Assembly: GCA_963930775.1 (NCBI GenBank)
Contig: OZ005690.1
Coordinates: 8,292,225 to 8,356,224, forward strand
Source of the DNA: Cliona cf. orientalis
Lineage: Eukaryota > Porifera > Demospongiae > Clionaida > Clionaidae
DNA: 64,000 bases
Direction: 5' to 3'
Shown here: positions 39,371 through 52,800 of the stretch, in pieces
Position numbering within the stretch: the stretch's first letter is position 1
Layout of the letters: the number at the start of each line of letters is the position of its first letter
Notes under the pieces: model-generated
Database searches by the model: none
What the model was told of the DNA's origin: nothing
Seen by the model: the letters and a program-made list of their open reading frames with translations, nothing else
Program-made: the position numbers and the translations under genes

Positions 39371-39945
39371 CAGTGGAACTTCTCATAACGGACCCTCCCA
39401 GGAGCGACCACCCACTATATAACGGACAACCGCTATGGAACGGATTGAATTTGCCATAGACTTAGTACATTACGAACCTCCGAGGAGCGGACAACCTCTC
39501 AATTCTCTATAGCGGACGGATTGTTCGGACCCGATTGAACCTCTCAGTATAATTTTACTTCTAAATAGCGGACGGCCAGGAAGCCACACCCCTTTTCGCG
39601 GCCAGTGACGTAATCATGATAGCCTAGCCAGGCCCTTCCCCCTTTATAGGAGGGGTGCTATCTTGAAGGTGGGTCTGGGGAGAGACTAATGCAGCAATGC
39701 ATGATACAATTCAAGTGTATACACAGTACTTATATTCGAATCCAGCTCATATCCTGCTTTCCTGTTGATTCTTTCTCCAGTCACCTCTGCAAATGCTAAC
39801 TAGCTATATAGCTAGCTATAATAATGTGTAGACGATAATATATTATTATAATATGTAAATTGTCTCCGCTTCTGTAAAGGGACAACCTCCATATAAAGGA
39901 CAAAAGGCCTGCTCCCAATGTGTCCGTTATTCGGAAGTTCTACTG
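39371..39945. mobile_element. Pogo/Tigger-type MITE, CAGTGGAAC ends, copy 2
   Basis: 575 bp, with TA on both sides (39369-39370 and 39946-39947). The ends are CAGTGGAACTTCTCATAACG and CGTTATTCGGAAGTTCTACTG. It matches 21790-22933 without the nested insert and has no coding capacity. Confidence 0.7.
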
Positions 39946-40577
39946 TATTGTGCTGACAGTATTTCTTCAACCGATGACCAATATTAATACGGTACGTGCA
40001 TGAACTCTAATAAACTCCACCCACTTAGGCCTATAATTAAATATCAGTTTCCGGTGACCGCATAATTATACACCAGCTGACTGCATGCACAGTTCTTATT
40101 GTCGACCAGCAATCCCTGCAAGCGTCGGACTTGTATACTAGCGTAAGCGCTCGATTATCGGCCCGAGTTTGCCCTACAACGTACAACTCACGTTTAAAAC
40201 GCTTCTAGAAGATGGTTCCAACTTCCAGGTGTTTATTTCATTGAGCTCCAGATGCCTGTAGACCAACACAAAGACTACAGTAATTTTTTTGCAAGCGAGG
40301 AGCACCAGTGACCAAAAATCGGCGATATCGATTATCGTCCACCAGACGTTATTACATGATCGGCATCCAATGCAACTTCCAATACACTACTATCGGCCAT
40401 GAAGCAAACTTCATACCAGCGCTCTTTACCTATTCAAAACTATACTTTTTAAAGCACACCATGAACTCAGGCGGTATTGACTACCCTTTACCAGTTTTCT
40501 TATGCAACAATTTTTGTACACCAATAATAACATAATTATTAATATGCAATAGATGTACGCAATATTGTGATTGTATT

Positions 40578-41699
40578 CTAACACAGGGGACACAGCCTTC
40601 CACTGTCTTCTTCCACATCCTCATCGTCCACACAATCTTCGTGAATCCATCGACTGCAACTGCACTGAAGCCATTCTCTACCAGTGCCCAAGTCCTCCTG
40701 GTACGACCCGAAACAGACGCAACAAAGGTCAGCATTGATAGAGACATCAACATTCTCTTTAAGTTTATTTCGTTTAGGACGTGTTGTAGTTGCCATTGCC
40801 ACTGCTTGTCTCTTCTGTCCACTTTTTTGTGACTTTTGCAATTCCTTCTTCTCTCTCTCTGCCAGTTTAGCAGCTTCTCTATCAGCTTTTGCTGCCTCCT
40901 TCAAAGCTTTTGCCGCCTCTCGCTCAGCTGCCTTACGTACCTTTTCTTCAGCCTTACGTTTCTGTTCTTCCTCCTTTTGCTTCTTTTTTAATTCTCTCTC
41001 TTGCCTACGCGTTTCCTTCTCCTGTGCTACTTTTTTCTTTTCCCCCTCTTTCTCTAACAGTATACGAAGACATTCACTGCTCGTCAAAACACGTGCCTTC
41101 CTGTCTTTACTGTCTTTGCTTTCACATTGGGCTGAGCAGGTAGATTTAGCAGGTCAGAGAGAGGTGAACGTTTGTTCTTGGATACTTGATCTGACCTGCT
41201 TGGAGTCGCTGATGGTGGTTTGTGTGGCACAGTTGGTTTGGTTGGTGCTTGCGAAGTTGAGGGCATGGGTTGTGAGGATGAGGAGGATGAGAATGAAGCA
41301 GATGAGTTGGTAGGGGTGGTTTGAGGAATAGAAACACTAGGATTGCTGCTATCCACATTGGGATGATTGAGTCTAAGCCAGGCTTCATACTTTGGATCTG
41401 GAATGTTGAAGCCTTCTTCGAACCTTGTTGCATAACGAAGTTCTTCAATGGAGAAGGTCGAAATGTTTTCGATTCTGCTGCCATCGGCAGTTTCACACGC
41501 ATTTGGTGACCCTTCACCCTGATTTCCTCCTGCTTGTTTTTTAGCATGTGTGATGGTACATGTGTAACATAGCAGAAGGACATGTATGTACATGTTAATA
41601 ATATGTAAAATATGCACTATACAAAGTACATGTACATGTACATGTACATGTACATACAAGTGAAGTGCATGTGAAAAGAGGGAGTTGGTGAGGGTGAGA

Positions 41700-41771
<72 letters not shown>

Positions 41772-41785
41772 GGAGGGAGAGAGAG

Positions 41786-41816
<31 letters not shown>

Positions 41817-42601
41817 AACTGGCATGTACATGTGGGTACTTACCAAGATCTGCACTATCTGGAGGACTGCCATCATCAACAGGTTGTTCGCCAAGATCTG
41901 TATCATCTGGAACACTGTCATCACCTTCTGTGCCCAGACCTTGACTATGGAGTGCCTCCTCTCCTAGCAACAACCTTAGGAGGAAGGGGTTCTAATGGTA
42001 CACCTATCTCATCCATGTTGTATATACACTCGGGATGGCTTTCGAATCCATGCTCGTCATAAATCTGGCGCAACAGGTCAAAATAAGCCTTCATGTTATC
42101 GGCATTGATGGCATCCATTCTTACTCCTGCTGTCGAGTCGCCACATCGTAAACTGATCTCAGGATTTCTCTTTAGATACTTATTCCATCATCCATCACTA
42201 ATAGCATCACCTTTCAGTGTGTTCTTCTGTCGAGCATAGGTTTCTACAATGCACTTGATGTCGCGCCTAGTCTTGCCAAATCCAAGATCGGCTGCCTGTA
42301 GTAGATGGCTCGTTAACTCAGCTTCCTCTTCGGCTGACAAGTATGGCTTAGGGCCTGGTTTTGTGCCATATTTGACACGTCCACTGAGACGATCCTTTAG
42401 TGTCGATCGAGGTACTCCATGTATAAAGTCAGCTGCTTTGTTTCCAGATAAAAGATCGTGCGTGACGCTGTACAGAGCAGCATCCATCTGTTCGGCTGTC
42501 CACTGCATTCTACGTTGTGGTCGGTTGGGCTTGCGTATAGATTTAGAGCCAACTGGAGCGAGCGGTGAGCGCCTGAATCCTTTCTTCTTTTTGTTCGGCA
42601 T
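40578..42601 (-). pseudogene. Pogo-like transposase relic lacking most of the DDE core, with zinc finger
   Basis: From 42601 down: a basic start, HTH (WTAEQMDAALYSVTHDL), TGA at 42188-42190 where family members have Trp (DG-stop-WNKYLKRNP), then DLLRQIYDEHGF and the first Asp motif IYNMDEIG. Just after VARRG the frame is lost and about 190 residues holding the second and third catalytic Asp are missing. The next exon (about 41965-41844, GTEGDDSVPDDTDLG) ends in a strong GTAAGT donor. An intron at 41530-41843 contains the GA and GT runs. The last part carries RFEEGFNIPDPKYEAWLRLNHP, a frameshift near 41120, a long Lys/Glu/Ala coiled coil, and CCVCFGSYQED, CSRWIHEDC and LCPLC, a PHD/RING-like finger before the stop at 40578. 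It cannot cut DNA. Confidence 0.75.
41695..41816. repeat. (GA)n-(GT)n compound microsatellite
   Basis: GA to about 41789, then GT to 41816, inside an intron of the transposase relic. Confidence 0.95.
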
Positions 42602-43388
42602 TGTACGGTTGAATCGTGAGGGTTTCGGAGGCTACAAAATCAAGAGAATTTGGACACTGAGATCATATCACAGACTAGAAGCGATGCGCGAACATCATAA
42701 ATTTCTAATATTATGATCGTGCAATGTAAAACTTACCAAGAGAGCTAGAGACAATGAAGAAACAGGGCCGGTGGAAGCAAATTTACATTGGTCAGGCCAT
42801 GCCTACCGTATCTTTATTCACAAAATCAATAGCTAATTGAAAAGAAATTTAAATGCACAATATTATTAAATTTATAACAAAAACTGTCATAGAGACAAAC
42901 TGTTTCACTACTAACAGTTAAAAAATCACAATTCACTATTATTCACTAAAGCGCCATACTGGTAGTTGTTATTATCCAATGCCCATGGCCCAACTTTCGT
43001 GCACGTGCAGCTGCTATTCAATCGATTAAGTTAATTCTCATCCCCAGACCCCACCCCCTAGCCTATCGCGCGTCCCGGGGTGGAGTCTGGGTGCGGATCG
43101 ATCGTGCGCGTCGTACGTTGGCAATATTTAGTAGTTAGCTATTCTCCTCGATGATTTTTGATTGACGTGGAGACTACGTCGGCAGAAGTGAAACTGAGTG
43201 AGTAATTATAGCTGAAAAATGGTCCGGCCAAAACCGGAGCAACCGGACCGGTTCCACCGGCCCTGAGAAAGTTGACAGCCACCAGAGCACCTGATGCACG
43301 CGCGCTCGAATTCCGGATAACTTCCGTAAAATTCCGTAAGCCTCCGTAAATTCATCAGCCGATATTTGGTACGTTTCCAGCCGATAAT
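42602..43388. other. 5' non-coding part of pogo-like transposon 2
   Basis: No exon seen. 43360-43388 holds GCCGATA motifs of the subterminal repeat. 43215-43270 has a purine-rich ACCGGACCGG stretch. Confidence 0.4.
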
Positions 43389-43814
43389 GGGCTATTCCAT
43401 TTAATAGCCATACACCCCCTATGGATGACTAGTGATGAAAATTTAATCCCTGGACATAATTAACTAGCAACCATCCCCCCTAGACAGTCGTTAATTAGGT
43501 CACTGTCCCCAAGACATAATTAAGAACATTACTACTCCCCCTGGATTACTAATCAAATCAAGTTTTGTTCCCCCTGGACACAAATTAATGCGTTAATTTA
43601 TGGAAGGGAAATCACCTAAAGGAGCAAAGTGCCCCCCTGGACACCACAATTAGTGATCGTTTCACCCCTAGACATAATTAAATTTGACCAAAATACCCCC
43701 CTTCCCTTCATTAAAATTAGTGTTTTACCCCCCTGGACAAGCCTCAAAATACCCCCCTGGACATTCGTTAGCAGTCATCCATAGGGGGTGTATGCTTATT
43801 AAATGGAAGAGCCC
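43389..43814. mobile_element. 426 bp element with the termini of the 6 kb insertion
   Basis: GGGCTATTCCATTTAATAGC and the mirrored right end are flanked by AAT on both sides (43386-43388, 43815-43817). The interior is a degenerate series of CCCCCTGGACATAATTAA units. It is nested in the right arm of pogo-like transposon 2. Confidence 0.65.
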
Positions 43815-43969
43815 AATAGGTATCGGCCGATAATCGAATGTTTACGCTATATCCTCGTGTATCAGATCTATCCGTCACGGTTGCAGCTATAGGAGTTACG
43901 TAGCTACCGAGTCTACTTCTGTCAGTTAGGACTTTTTACTAAGGAGCCATCTCGGTGCCAAAAAAAGCT

Positions 43970-46595
43970 ATGATGGCCGGGAAGAAAGGAATGATGCCGT
44001 CAGTGTCAGAGCTGCTCCGGGAATCTAAGAGACGAAAGACTGCTTTGAGCTCCGTTAAAGATGCCTGTGCGATCGTCAGATCTGCAGTAGACTCTTTAGA
44101 CGAGTGTGATATGAGCGAATTGGACCTGTCCGAGAAAGCGATATTGGCCGTTGCTACGTATGGCCTCGGTGCAGTTGTCAAAGGCATTAAATTGATGCAG
44201 TCCATGCCACCTACTTTGGGCAAACAAAGAAGTACCATGCATCATTGCTTCAGATTGCAACATCTCAATAGATGAAGTAAGCTCATTAGTCAACCTTTTA
44301 CAAGACTGTTGCTGTGATGGATTCTGTGATACTGATACAACAGTAGTGCTCACACCACCAGCTGTACAGTGCTTGGACTGTGAACGCACTCTGGTAACAA
44401 ACCATGTTACCAAAGTGAGGTGCTACACTTGCACTGGAGCTAGCTTTGCAACAATGATTACTCTACGATGCAAGCATTGCAGTATATCATACAATTATTC
44501 ACAATTTGGGAAAAAAAAGCGAAAACGGTTTCCGGTATTATCCAGTCATGCAAGAATATGTTGAAGCTTCAGATACAGTGTTCGTCCACCGCCAACTCTT
44601 AGAAATGCAGTGTTGTTTAGCGTAAGTATTCATAATAATAATACTGTCAATAACTCATTCTTTTATAGCTACTGCCATGTATCACAATGTCATGGTGTGT
44701 GCATGTGTGCGTATACCATCACAAAAGCGAGTAGTGAGATAATTAAATTTTTATGAATTGCTGTTATCATAATAATTATGTTTTTAATTTTGGTTCAATG
44801 CAGGAATCATTCTTGGGTCTCATTTCAAGGATTCTGTGAAAGTTACAATGATACCTTTAATCTACCACGTGATTTAGGTGAGATGAATATTATTTATATT
44901 ATTGTCAATGGGTACATTTGTTGAATTATAGTTGCAATGTCTGTGATTCAGAATTTACACCTCGTGTTGTGGCTGATGCTTTCTACACTGGAGAGTTGGA
45001 AGCTGAGCTGAGACTTGTTGGCCATGTTGACTACCGTTTCAAGAAAGATAGTGACAGGGAGTTGTGTATGGAGATGATCGAAGAAATACGACGTACCAGT
45101 ACATACCCTCATCCTGCTATGGAATGTGCACCTGATTGCAAACAGAGAGGTACTATAATGTGCAGCACATGCATGCATGATGCTATGGAATGATCACTAT
45201 ATATATTATAATAATTATATACTTTGATTTGATTGCAGGTTGTGGGAGTTTATGGATTACTGATGGTATATGGAAAACTGTTTTTCCCCATTGCATGTTT
45301 CGTGTAGAGGTTAGTTGTTATAGCTACACCAAAGGGGTAATTACTAATAGGTCTCTCATGCTGATACATATGTACAGGTGTTAACTAAGTGACAATCTGC
45401 TTACTGGTCCCCAGAGTGTACATTGCACTGTCACTATAGCCCATAACTTTTTACAGCTCCTCATTAAAACCCTGTGTATAATCATGTTGTGTGTGTGATT
45501 GTGTATTTTATATTTTTCAGCAAAGTGTTCAAAATTTAAAGCTCAACTTGCCTGATGTGTGTGTGGCCACTCCACTGAAAGGTAAAGCCTTTTGTCGTGA
45601 TCACTGTAGTCTACTCTCCAAAGAAGCTCCAGATGTACCACTTGATCTTCACGAATTTATCTCATACTGTCAAACAAAAGGTACATTGCCAGCACCTGGA
45701 CTTGCCAAGCAGTAAGTTACTGCAATTTAGGAGGTGTAAATGATGAATATGATGACGTAGTAGATGACGTCATTGATTCTCTTGCTGTACAAGGAAACAA
45801 TGTGGGAGAATCACCACTTGAATCTCAAGGTACTATGGATACACTCTGATACGTAACCTAGTCTTTCAATTGCACATTCAGTATAGGGATCTCTAAGCTT
45901 TTGGAGAATAATCCAGAAGTAGTTTCAACTGCTGATTTTGAAGATGTAAATGAGCCTCTTTGCCGAAAGGATACTGGAAAGGGAAAGCGTTTAAGAAAGT
46001 GGTCAAGAGGTCATCAATTCATCGTACGTGCTGGAGGCCACATTGATACCTGGCAACCAATATACAAGTGTGTTAATCATGTACAAACAAGATGAATGGT
46101 GTGAAGGCATAATTATTTCTTATTATAGGTCAGAGTCACCCTCTCAAGTTTTTTTTTATTATTCTTCAATGGCTTCTCAGCATGATCAATCCCCTCAATC
46201 CAAATAGCAAGCCAAATGTTACACTTGCCTACGACAACATCTGCAACCTTGATCGGATGAAGGTAGCAAAACACCCACTTCCATTACCTAAACCATTGGA
46301 TACCATTTGGATCGATGTGACCAAGATCATTGATGTATTCCATTTTCCCAATCACGTGTCAGAGGAATGCAAAAAAAAATATAGCCCAGAGAAAGTCAAA
46401 AGCGAAAATCCATCATTCAATACACAAGCCGGTGAACAAACGTTCGTTTGGGTTGGAAGATTTAAGCACATCCTATGTTCTATGAATAAGACCCATCATC
46501 TATTTTATCTCCATCGAATGGTCAGAAGGAGAAATGCATACACAGCTAAGTGCTACAGGAATGGAAGGAAACCAGTCCTTCCAAAGAAGGATTAA
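43970..46595 (+). pseudogene. KDZ-type transposase gene with cysteine clusters, frame broken
   Basis: Eight exons: 43970-44621, 44804-44877, 44952-45149, 45239-45309, 45521-45680, 45731-45829, 45887-46077 and 46129-46595. Exon 1 has a cysteine cluster (CLDCERTL, CYTCTGAS, CKHCSISYNYSQFG). Exons 4-5 have a second (WITDGIWKTVFPHC, CVATPLKGKAFCRDHC). These resemble the CxC5/CxC6 clusters found with KDZ transposases. The last exon holds the C-terminal half of a KDZ core: LAYDNICNLDR, KIIDVFHFPNHVSEEC, FNTQAGEQTFVWVGRFKHIL and NKTHHLFYLHRMVRRRN. Three +1 shifts break it: near 44213, in an A8 run near 44510 and in a T9 run near 46151. Removing one base at each would restore the expected protein, so consensus errors are possible. 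All splice sites look intact. Confidence 0.7.
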
Positions 46596-46877
46596 CACAA
46601 TTCAACAATAATAATTGTATTAACTACTTACGTATGTTATATACATTGTCAGTTCTGGCACTGATTGTGCTATAATTAACAATATTAAATTTCAAGTTAA
46701 TAATCGTTTATTATACTCATGCCATAGATAATATTATAATATTATATATATACGCGCATGCTCAGTGGGATTTCACGTACACTGCCAACCTCGTGCAAGT
46801 CTAGCTCAAATCTCGGCTCCGACTCAGGCGAAGCGGCAGCTAGCTATCCGAGTGCTGCGTGTTCATTTCTTGTAGTC

Positions 46878-49800
46878 ATGGTGCGGAAGATCACTGAGTG
46901 TGGAAATAGGCTTGGTTACTGGTCTAAGGACAAGGGTGATCGTGCGCAACGTCGCTTTCATCCACTGACTAATTTTTCGCTGAAGCTGGTCAGGTACGTG
47001 AGTACACCGAAACATCACGAGGATAAGTCGGGCTTCTTGGTAGAAGTGACTCAGCGACGTGAGAAGGCTGACGGAGAGATGGAGATCGTTAGCGGGTAAG
47101 AAAGTATGAGGTTGTAGTATAGCTACTTGAATGTGAGTGGTAAGTGTGACGCATCATGTGCATACTTACGTACATGCTGCATGGTAGCATGGCACGGCAG
47201 ATCGTTAAAATTTAATTGCATAGGTAATAATTGGTGCAGTCAGCTGCAGGCTCATGTACAGTCGAGCCTCCGAACAAAGGACACTTTGGGAACGGGCCTC
47301 TTGTCCTTTGTTCGGAGGTTGTCCCTATCTCGGAGGTTCATGATTTCTCAACCCATTTTGATTGTATTATCCTTAACAAGTTAGTAAATGCATGATAAGA
47401 GCAGTAGAGATGATAATCAAGTGATTGGTATGTTCAGTTTTCAGTATCAGCATAGCACAGACTGAATTTTTTTGTTTCTGAAGTACTGGCTACTCCAAAT
47501 TGTTATCTGGATTCAAGGCTAATATTATTATCGCGCATGCGGCATAATATCGCGACCGCCTAGATTGCGGCAAAGGTGGGCGTGGCATCGTTAATTTAAG
47601 GGCGTGGTTTCCGGATGTCCGCTATTTAGAGGCAGTTTTGCATTGAAAAGTCACGTTGGGAGCTTGGATCTTGTCCGCTGTCCGGAATCGAGAAGCGTCC
47701 GCTTCTCGGAGGTTGCTAATGTACTATAACTATGCTAAATTCAATCGGTAACACGGCACTTGTCCGCTGTAGAGAGGTTGTCCGCTTCTCGGAGGGTCCG
47801 TTATCGGAGGCTCGACTGTATAGCATGCATGGCTATGCCATCGGGACCGGGGTTACACAATAATTATCATGGTATGCTAATTGAGTACATGTAATATAGT
47901 CAGCAGCAAGTCTAAGCACTATTCCTATAATATTTCTACATTTATCATGAATACAGAACAATGTTCTTGCAGTGGTACAGGATGCCTAACAGTGACACCC
48001 TCTCCAGCTCCCTAAGTGCTGCCTTACCATCTGGTGCCTTAGTTTGGAATCTATCACCTTCAGAGACCAGAAGCGTCCTTATGTCACTGTGGGACGAGTA
48101 CTATAGGTAATTATTGCAGCATGATGATATAGTAGCTATTAGCTACTTTTCCAAAGATAATTTTGCTTGGTGGAGTAAAACCCACAGATTAGTTTCAGTT
48201 CCTGAAATCATGACACACCATAAAAGTTAATAACTATGCTAATTATTATGGCCAGTGGGTACGAATTTAATAATGATGATACGCATTTAATTTACTCACT
48301 TCATAAGTATTTATTATAGGGTGAGCAGCTCAATTTCAAAATTGTTATTAAAATTGTTGAGAATATTGGATACACAATTATCATACAGAATCTAGTATAT
48401 ATAATTGACACTGGCACATATGACACTGTGTGGTAATTAACACCTCATAGTGACACTGTGTATTATAATGTAATAGCCAGTAAGGAGCTACTGCATGCCT
48501 ATTGGTATAATTATGCTACTATGGTAACAACATCTAATGTCACTAAGACCATTCTCCAGTACAGCATCCATAGTGACTGTCAAATCATACTCAAAAACTA
48601 ACAAAACAGAGCTACCCTATAGCCCACAATAATAATCATTAATTTGTATACCGTAGGACGGGTTTTAATTGCGTAGTTTAATATGCGTTCTAGTCAAGTG
48701 AGGCCAAATTGCGTATCCAATAATTGTGATGGACGACCCTGTACCATACCGTAGTATACGTGCACGTTTATATTTGCGAATCTATTAAATTAATTGCGAA
48801 ACGTAGAAAAACTCGCAATTCGCAATTAATAGATACTCGCAATTATTAAAACCCGACCTACGGTATCCATGCAGTGCCTGTATGGTGGAGTATTGGTATA
48901 TTCCATAGTAAAAATACGCAGGCGCAGTTAGAGCTTGGTGGAAATCATAAGGTATCTAGTACTTAGTAATTATATACTGTACATGTGAACACACAAATAG
49001 TAATAATATTATTATTAAACAAGACTGGTAGCTACTAGCTACCGACTGAATATTTTATTGAATCACTAACTCTATAATGAGCATGAATGTACAAAAGGTG
49101 CGTATGTAAAACCACATTCCGCGCCGTGTGCAAAATCACAATGCAACAAAACTCAACAATGACAACAAAATCAAAGCAATATAGCTACTATTAACTAATA
49201 CATGTAGCAATGATTATGATATGCAACAAAATCAATATGATACATAGTATACTGTTCACTACAATAAATTATATTATAAATATTGTTATTGCACTGTCAG
49301 GCAGGTATCATCAAGTTGATAGTGTAGCTTGCACCCCCCCCCCAAACACACACCACACACACATGTCACACACACACCTAATCCCCAGAGTATAGTTTTG
49401 ATAGTGCTATGTACTTTAGTATTACTTTTATGTCATGCATAATTCTAGTTTATGTGGCTGGCATGGTGATCACTTATGAAGCCTGAAACAGACACACACA
49501 CACACCACACATATTATGCACACATGTATGCACACATGGTGTAGCAATAAGATTCAAATTGTATGCATTATGATATTATTCCTTGTATTGCAGGGATCTG
49601 GATGAAGATTTGAAGGATAATATGGACAAGTACAAGGTTGTCACTTGCACAGGTCGGCAGGAAGAGTCTAAGGTGTTTGTATTTGGCCCTACACTTCACT
49701 TTACGGACAAAGGAAAGCAAATTCCTTTGCAAGATCAATGCTATGTTTGGGTACCTCAGTTTCTTGCAAAAACGCACACCATAGTCAACACGTTACCACC

Positions 49801-52800
49801 CCAATTGCCATCTATCAACGAACCTTTACAGTTTGTTGTAAGGGGACTGCAATCAATTGCTGGTGACAATGCTTTGAGTGGAGTATTTCTTCTAAGTGAG
49901 ATTACATGCCTGTGTGTATTAGATTTGGCAATATATTTTGCGTGATTATTCTCCAGGTGGTGCAATAATATCTACCATGTACAGCACTGTTATGAGACGA
50001 TTCCAATCAGTAGGAATTCACATGGCTGTCAGTGCTGTAAGCAGAGGCAAAAGCAATTGTGCTAAAGTTGCTATTGCAGCACTGGGAAACTATCCCAGTG
50101 GATTCACGGTGCATCTGACCAAAAGCATGTCCAGATCATATCTGGGGGGTGGGCTACCATTCCTTTATGATGACCCAAGCAGTGTGGATGTCCTGAAAGA
50201 AATTTTGATTGATGCATTTGGAGGTGCTAGAATGAGCGACCAACACAAGGATCAAAGTGCCAATTGCACACCATTGGTGACGGTAAATGAATTTGTAGTT
50301 GACGACCTTTCCAAGGCAGATGATAGGTATGTGATATTGTGCTCACTGTTTTGATGTGTATTATCATAATTCCCAATGTCGGAATCATAATATTATTATC
50401 ATTATAGTCCTTTTCTGGCTCAATTACATGCAGTTATGTATTATAGTGTGCCACCATTCCTAATATAACAGATACCTTTCCCGAATTTTTCTGGTCCCAT
50501 TCATGAGTGATGCCCCAGATATTGTTGCAGATATTCTCAGTGACCTCCTCAGTAACGCACATGCTGCAATCCCTACTGCTCTCAAGATAGGCCGAAAGCT
50601 GGGCAAAGTAGACAGGAACAGGATTGAAAGTATTTCTTCTGAAATTGATGACCTTCTGAAAGAGTACAAGAAGGATAATCGGCTATCTACTCAGTATGCG
50701 GTCAGCATCTTTTGTGCACAACAGGTATTAATTTTTTATTTAGTGGAGAAATTGGGACATCAAGAAACGATATCAATAAGCCACTTGATCTAGATTATTC
50801 CTTGCAATTTTTAACGTGCAAGTTTGTAATCACTTGACAATGTATTGAATGTATGCTGCAGATTGCTAAAAGAGCTCTGGTTCCAGGACTAACTTCAGAA
50901 TCTGTATGGGACTACTTTGTGGAAGTGATACTACCGGCCATCCTCAGATGGCAGGCCAGGAGTAAGACTGAAGTGGATTCACCCATGCTTGGTGACCTAC
51001 TTCATGCTGTAGCAAACAAAGTGGAACATGTATCAGAAGTAATGTGAAGATCCTTCATGTTAATCATGCTATTATGATGCACATTATGCTACAGATTCTT
51101 CGAGTTGTTAACCCCAGTATCACATACACAACTGAGGGTACACGAAAGTGTGGAATTGCTGTGAACATCAAAGGTTTTTTGGCTCTCTTGGAAGAGTATG
51201 CTATACCCCATCCTGCAGAAAAGATTATACGGGCTACCTTACCAAGATTGTCCTTGACAAGTGGCAAGCAGTACTTTCTTGCCGCTAAATATGTGGGTAT
51301 TCACAAGAGAATTGACAGAAGAGAGAACTCGGAATGCCGTGCTTGTGTTTGTGTCCCACAAGAAGCAATTACCAACGACTTTTTTAAAGTCTTTGCTGGT
51401 AATTATATGAATAATAATTATGTTTTAGTGACCACAAATTAATGTAAACAGAGTTATCAAAGAATGATTCTGAGGAGGCCAATAGTGATAATGTATCTGA
51501 TGTGATAACAAGAAAAGGTATGGGCTGCCATAACTGTCAAAATTAACAGTGAGATGTTGTTGGTGCATTGATGTGTATTTATCACAATTAATTTTAAGCA
51601 GGGAAATCATCTACCAGTAAGTCACACCGCCGAATTCAAATACTCAAGAAGAAAAAGAAGGCAAAGCGTTTAAAAACCACACATCGGCACTCACTGACAA
51701 GTAAAATGATTATTAAAAATGGTCTTGTTACTATAATTATGATAATATACTAATATTGATTATAGAGAAGTCCCTTACTAAGCTTCGCCATAAACACAGA
51801 CAAAAAAAGAGAAGAATCACACAAGGTAAGCTATTATGATCTTTAAAGTAATTACATAAAATATATAATAGCTATTATGCATAAGTTGGAAGTGAAGTCA
51901 ACAGTGAAAATGAGAATGATAATCCATGGCAACAGATCTTCAAAGATAGAAATATCTATGAAGGTACAGCAAATAAGATGATATTATTGATATTCCAATG
52001 ATCTTTTAAGTCAGTTGCAATCCTTATATAATTTCTACAGAATCTGATATGGAGGATAGAATGTCCTGGGAAGATGGAGGAAGTAGTAACTGTCATAGAA
52101 CACCACTTGATGACAGTGGAATAGCAGTTGATCATGAGGAAGGAGGAGAAGTAAAGAAAAATTCCGATCAATCTGAAAGTATGATTAAGTCTCCATGCAC
52201 TCACCCCTAATTAATTTGTGTTATGACTTTTTAAAGCCTACTGCATGTGATGGATCAAAGTGCTGCCCACCTCCGCCATACTCCATAAAGCTGAGCAAAA
52301 TGACACCAATTTGCGTCTATCTTGGTTGGCAATAGCCTGTAACAACTAGTTGATATAATACATGGGAGGCTAGCTTCAACGGCCTGGCATACGTGATTAT
52401 CCCCGTAACAGTAGCTTACAAATCTAGTGATTAAATTATAATAGATAACACAGCCATAACATCCATCTATAATATTATGTGTTTGTACATTGCTTCCGAC
52501 GTAGCTTATATGCATAGCAAAGCTCATGGCTCAAGAGCGGCAGGGCAATACTCGTATTGCCCTAACCACATACATCCTGGGTGATATGATATTGGTATAC
52601 AGGATTGATACAGGATTTTTTGTATGGGGGGGGGGGGGGGGGGGGATTCTAGTGTGCAGTAGCATACACAAACTAAGGGGTTTGGGGGCATGCTCCCCCG
52701 GAATATTTGAAAATTTACGACTTCTAAAACTGTTTCTGGTGGCTTCTGAGCATGCATATAGAATTCCAGAACTTTCTACAATGACTCAACATGTCATCTC

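Larger units (their letters stand above)
40141..43847 (-). mobile_element. Pogo-like transposon 2 with recognisable termini
   Basis: The left end GCGTAAGCGCTCGATTATCG and right end (reading inward) GCGTAAACATTCGATTATCG are inverted, with TA outside both (40139-40140 and 43848-43849). Further TTATCGGC/GCCGATAA motifs lie inside both ends. The body carries the transposase relic at 40578-42601. The two MITEs at 2191 and 7525 have the same termini and TA flanks, so this family probably supplied their transposase. The right arm is interrupted by another element at 43389-43814. Confidence 0.7.

Noticed and set aside
42188..42190. TGA as a selenocysteine codon in the pogo-like gene
   Set aside because: Relatives have Trp (TGG) here and the same gene carries other disabling changes. 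A nonsense mutation is the simpler reading.
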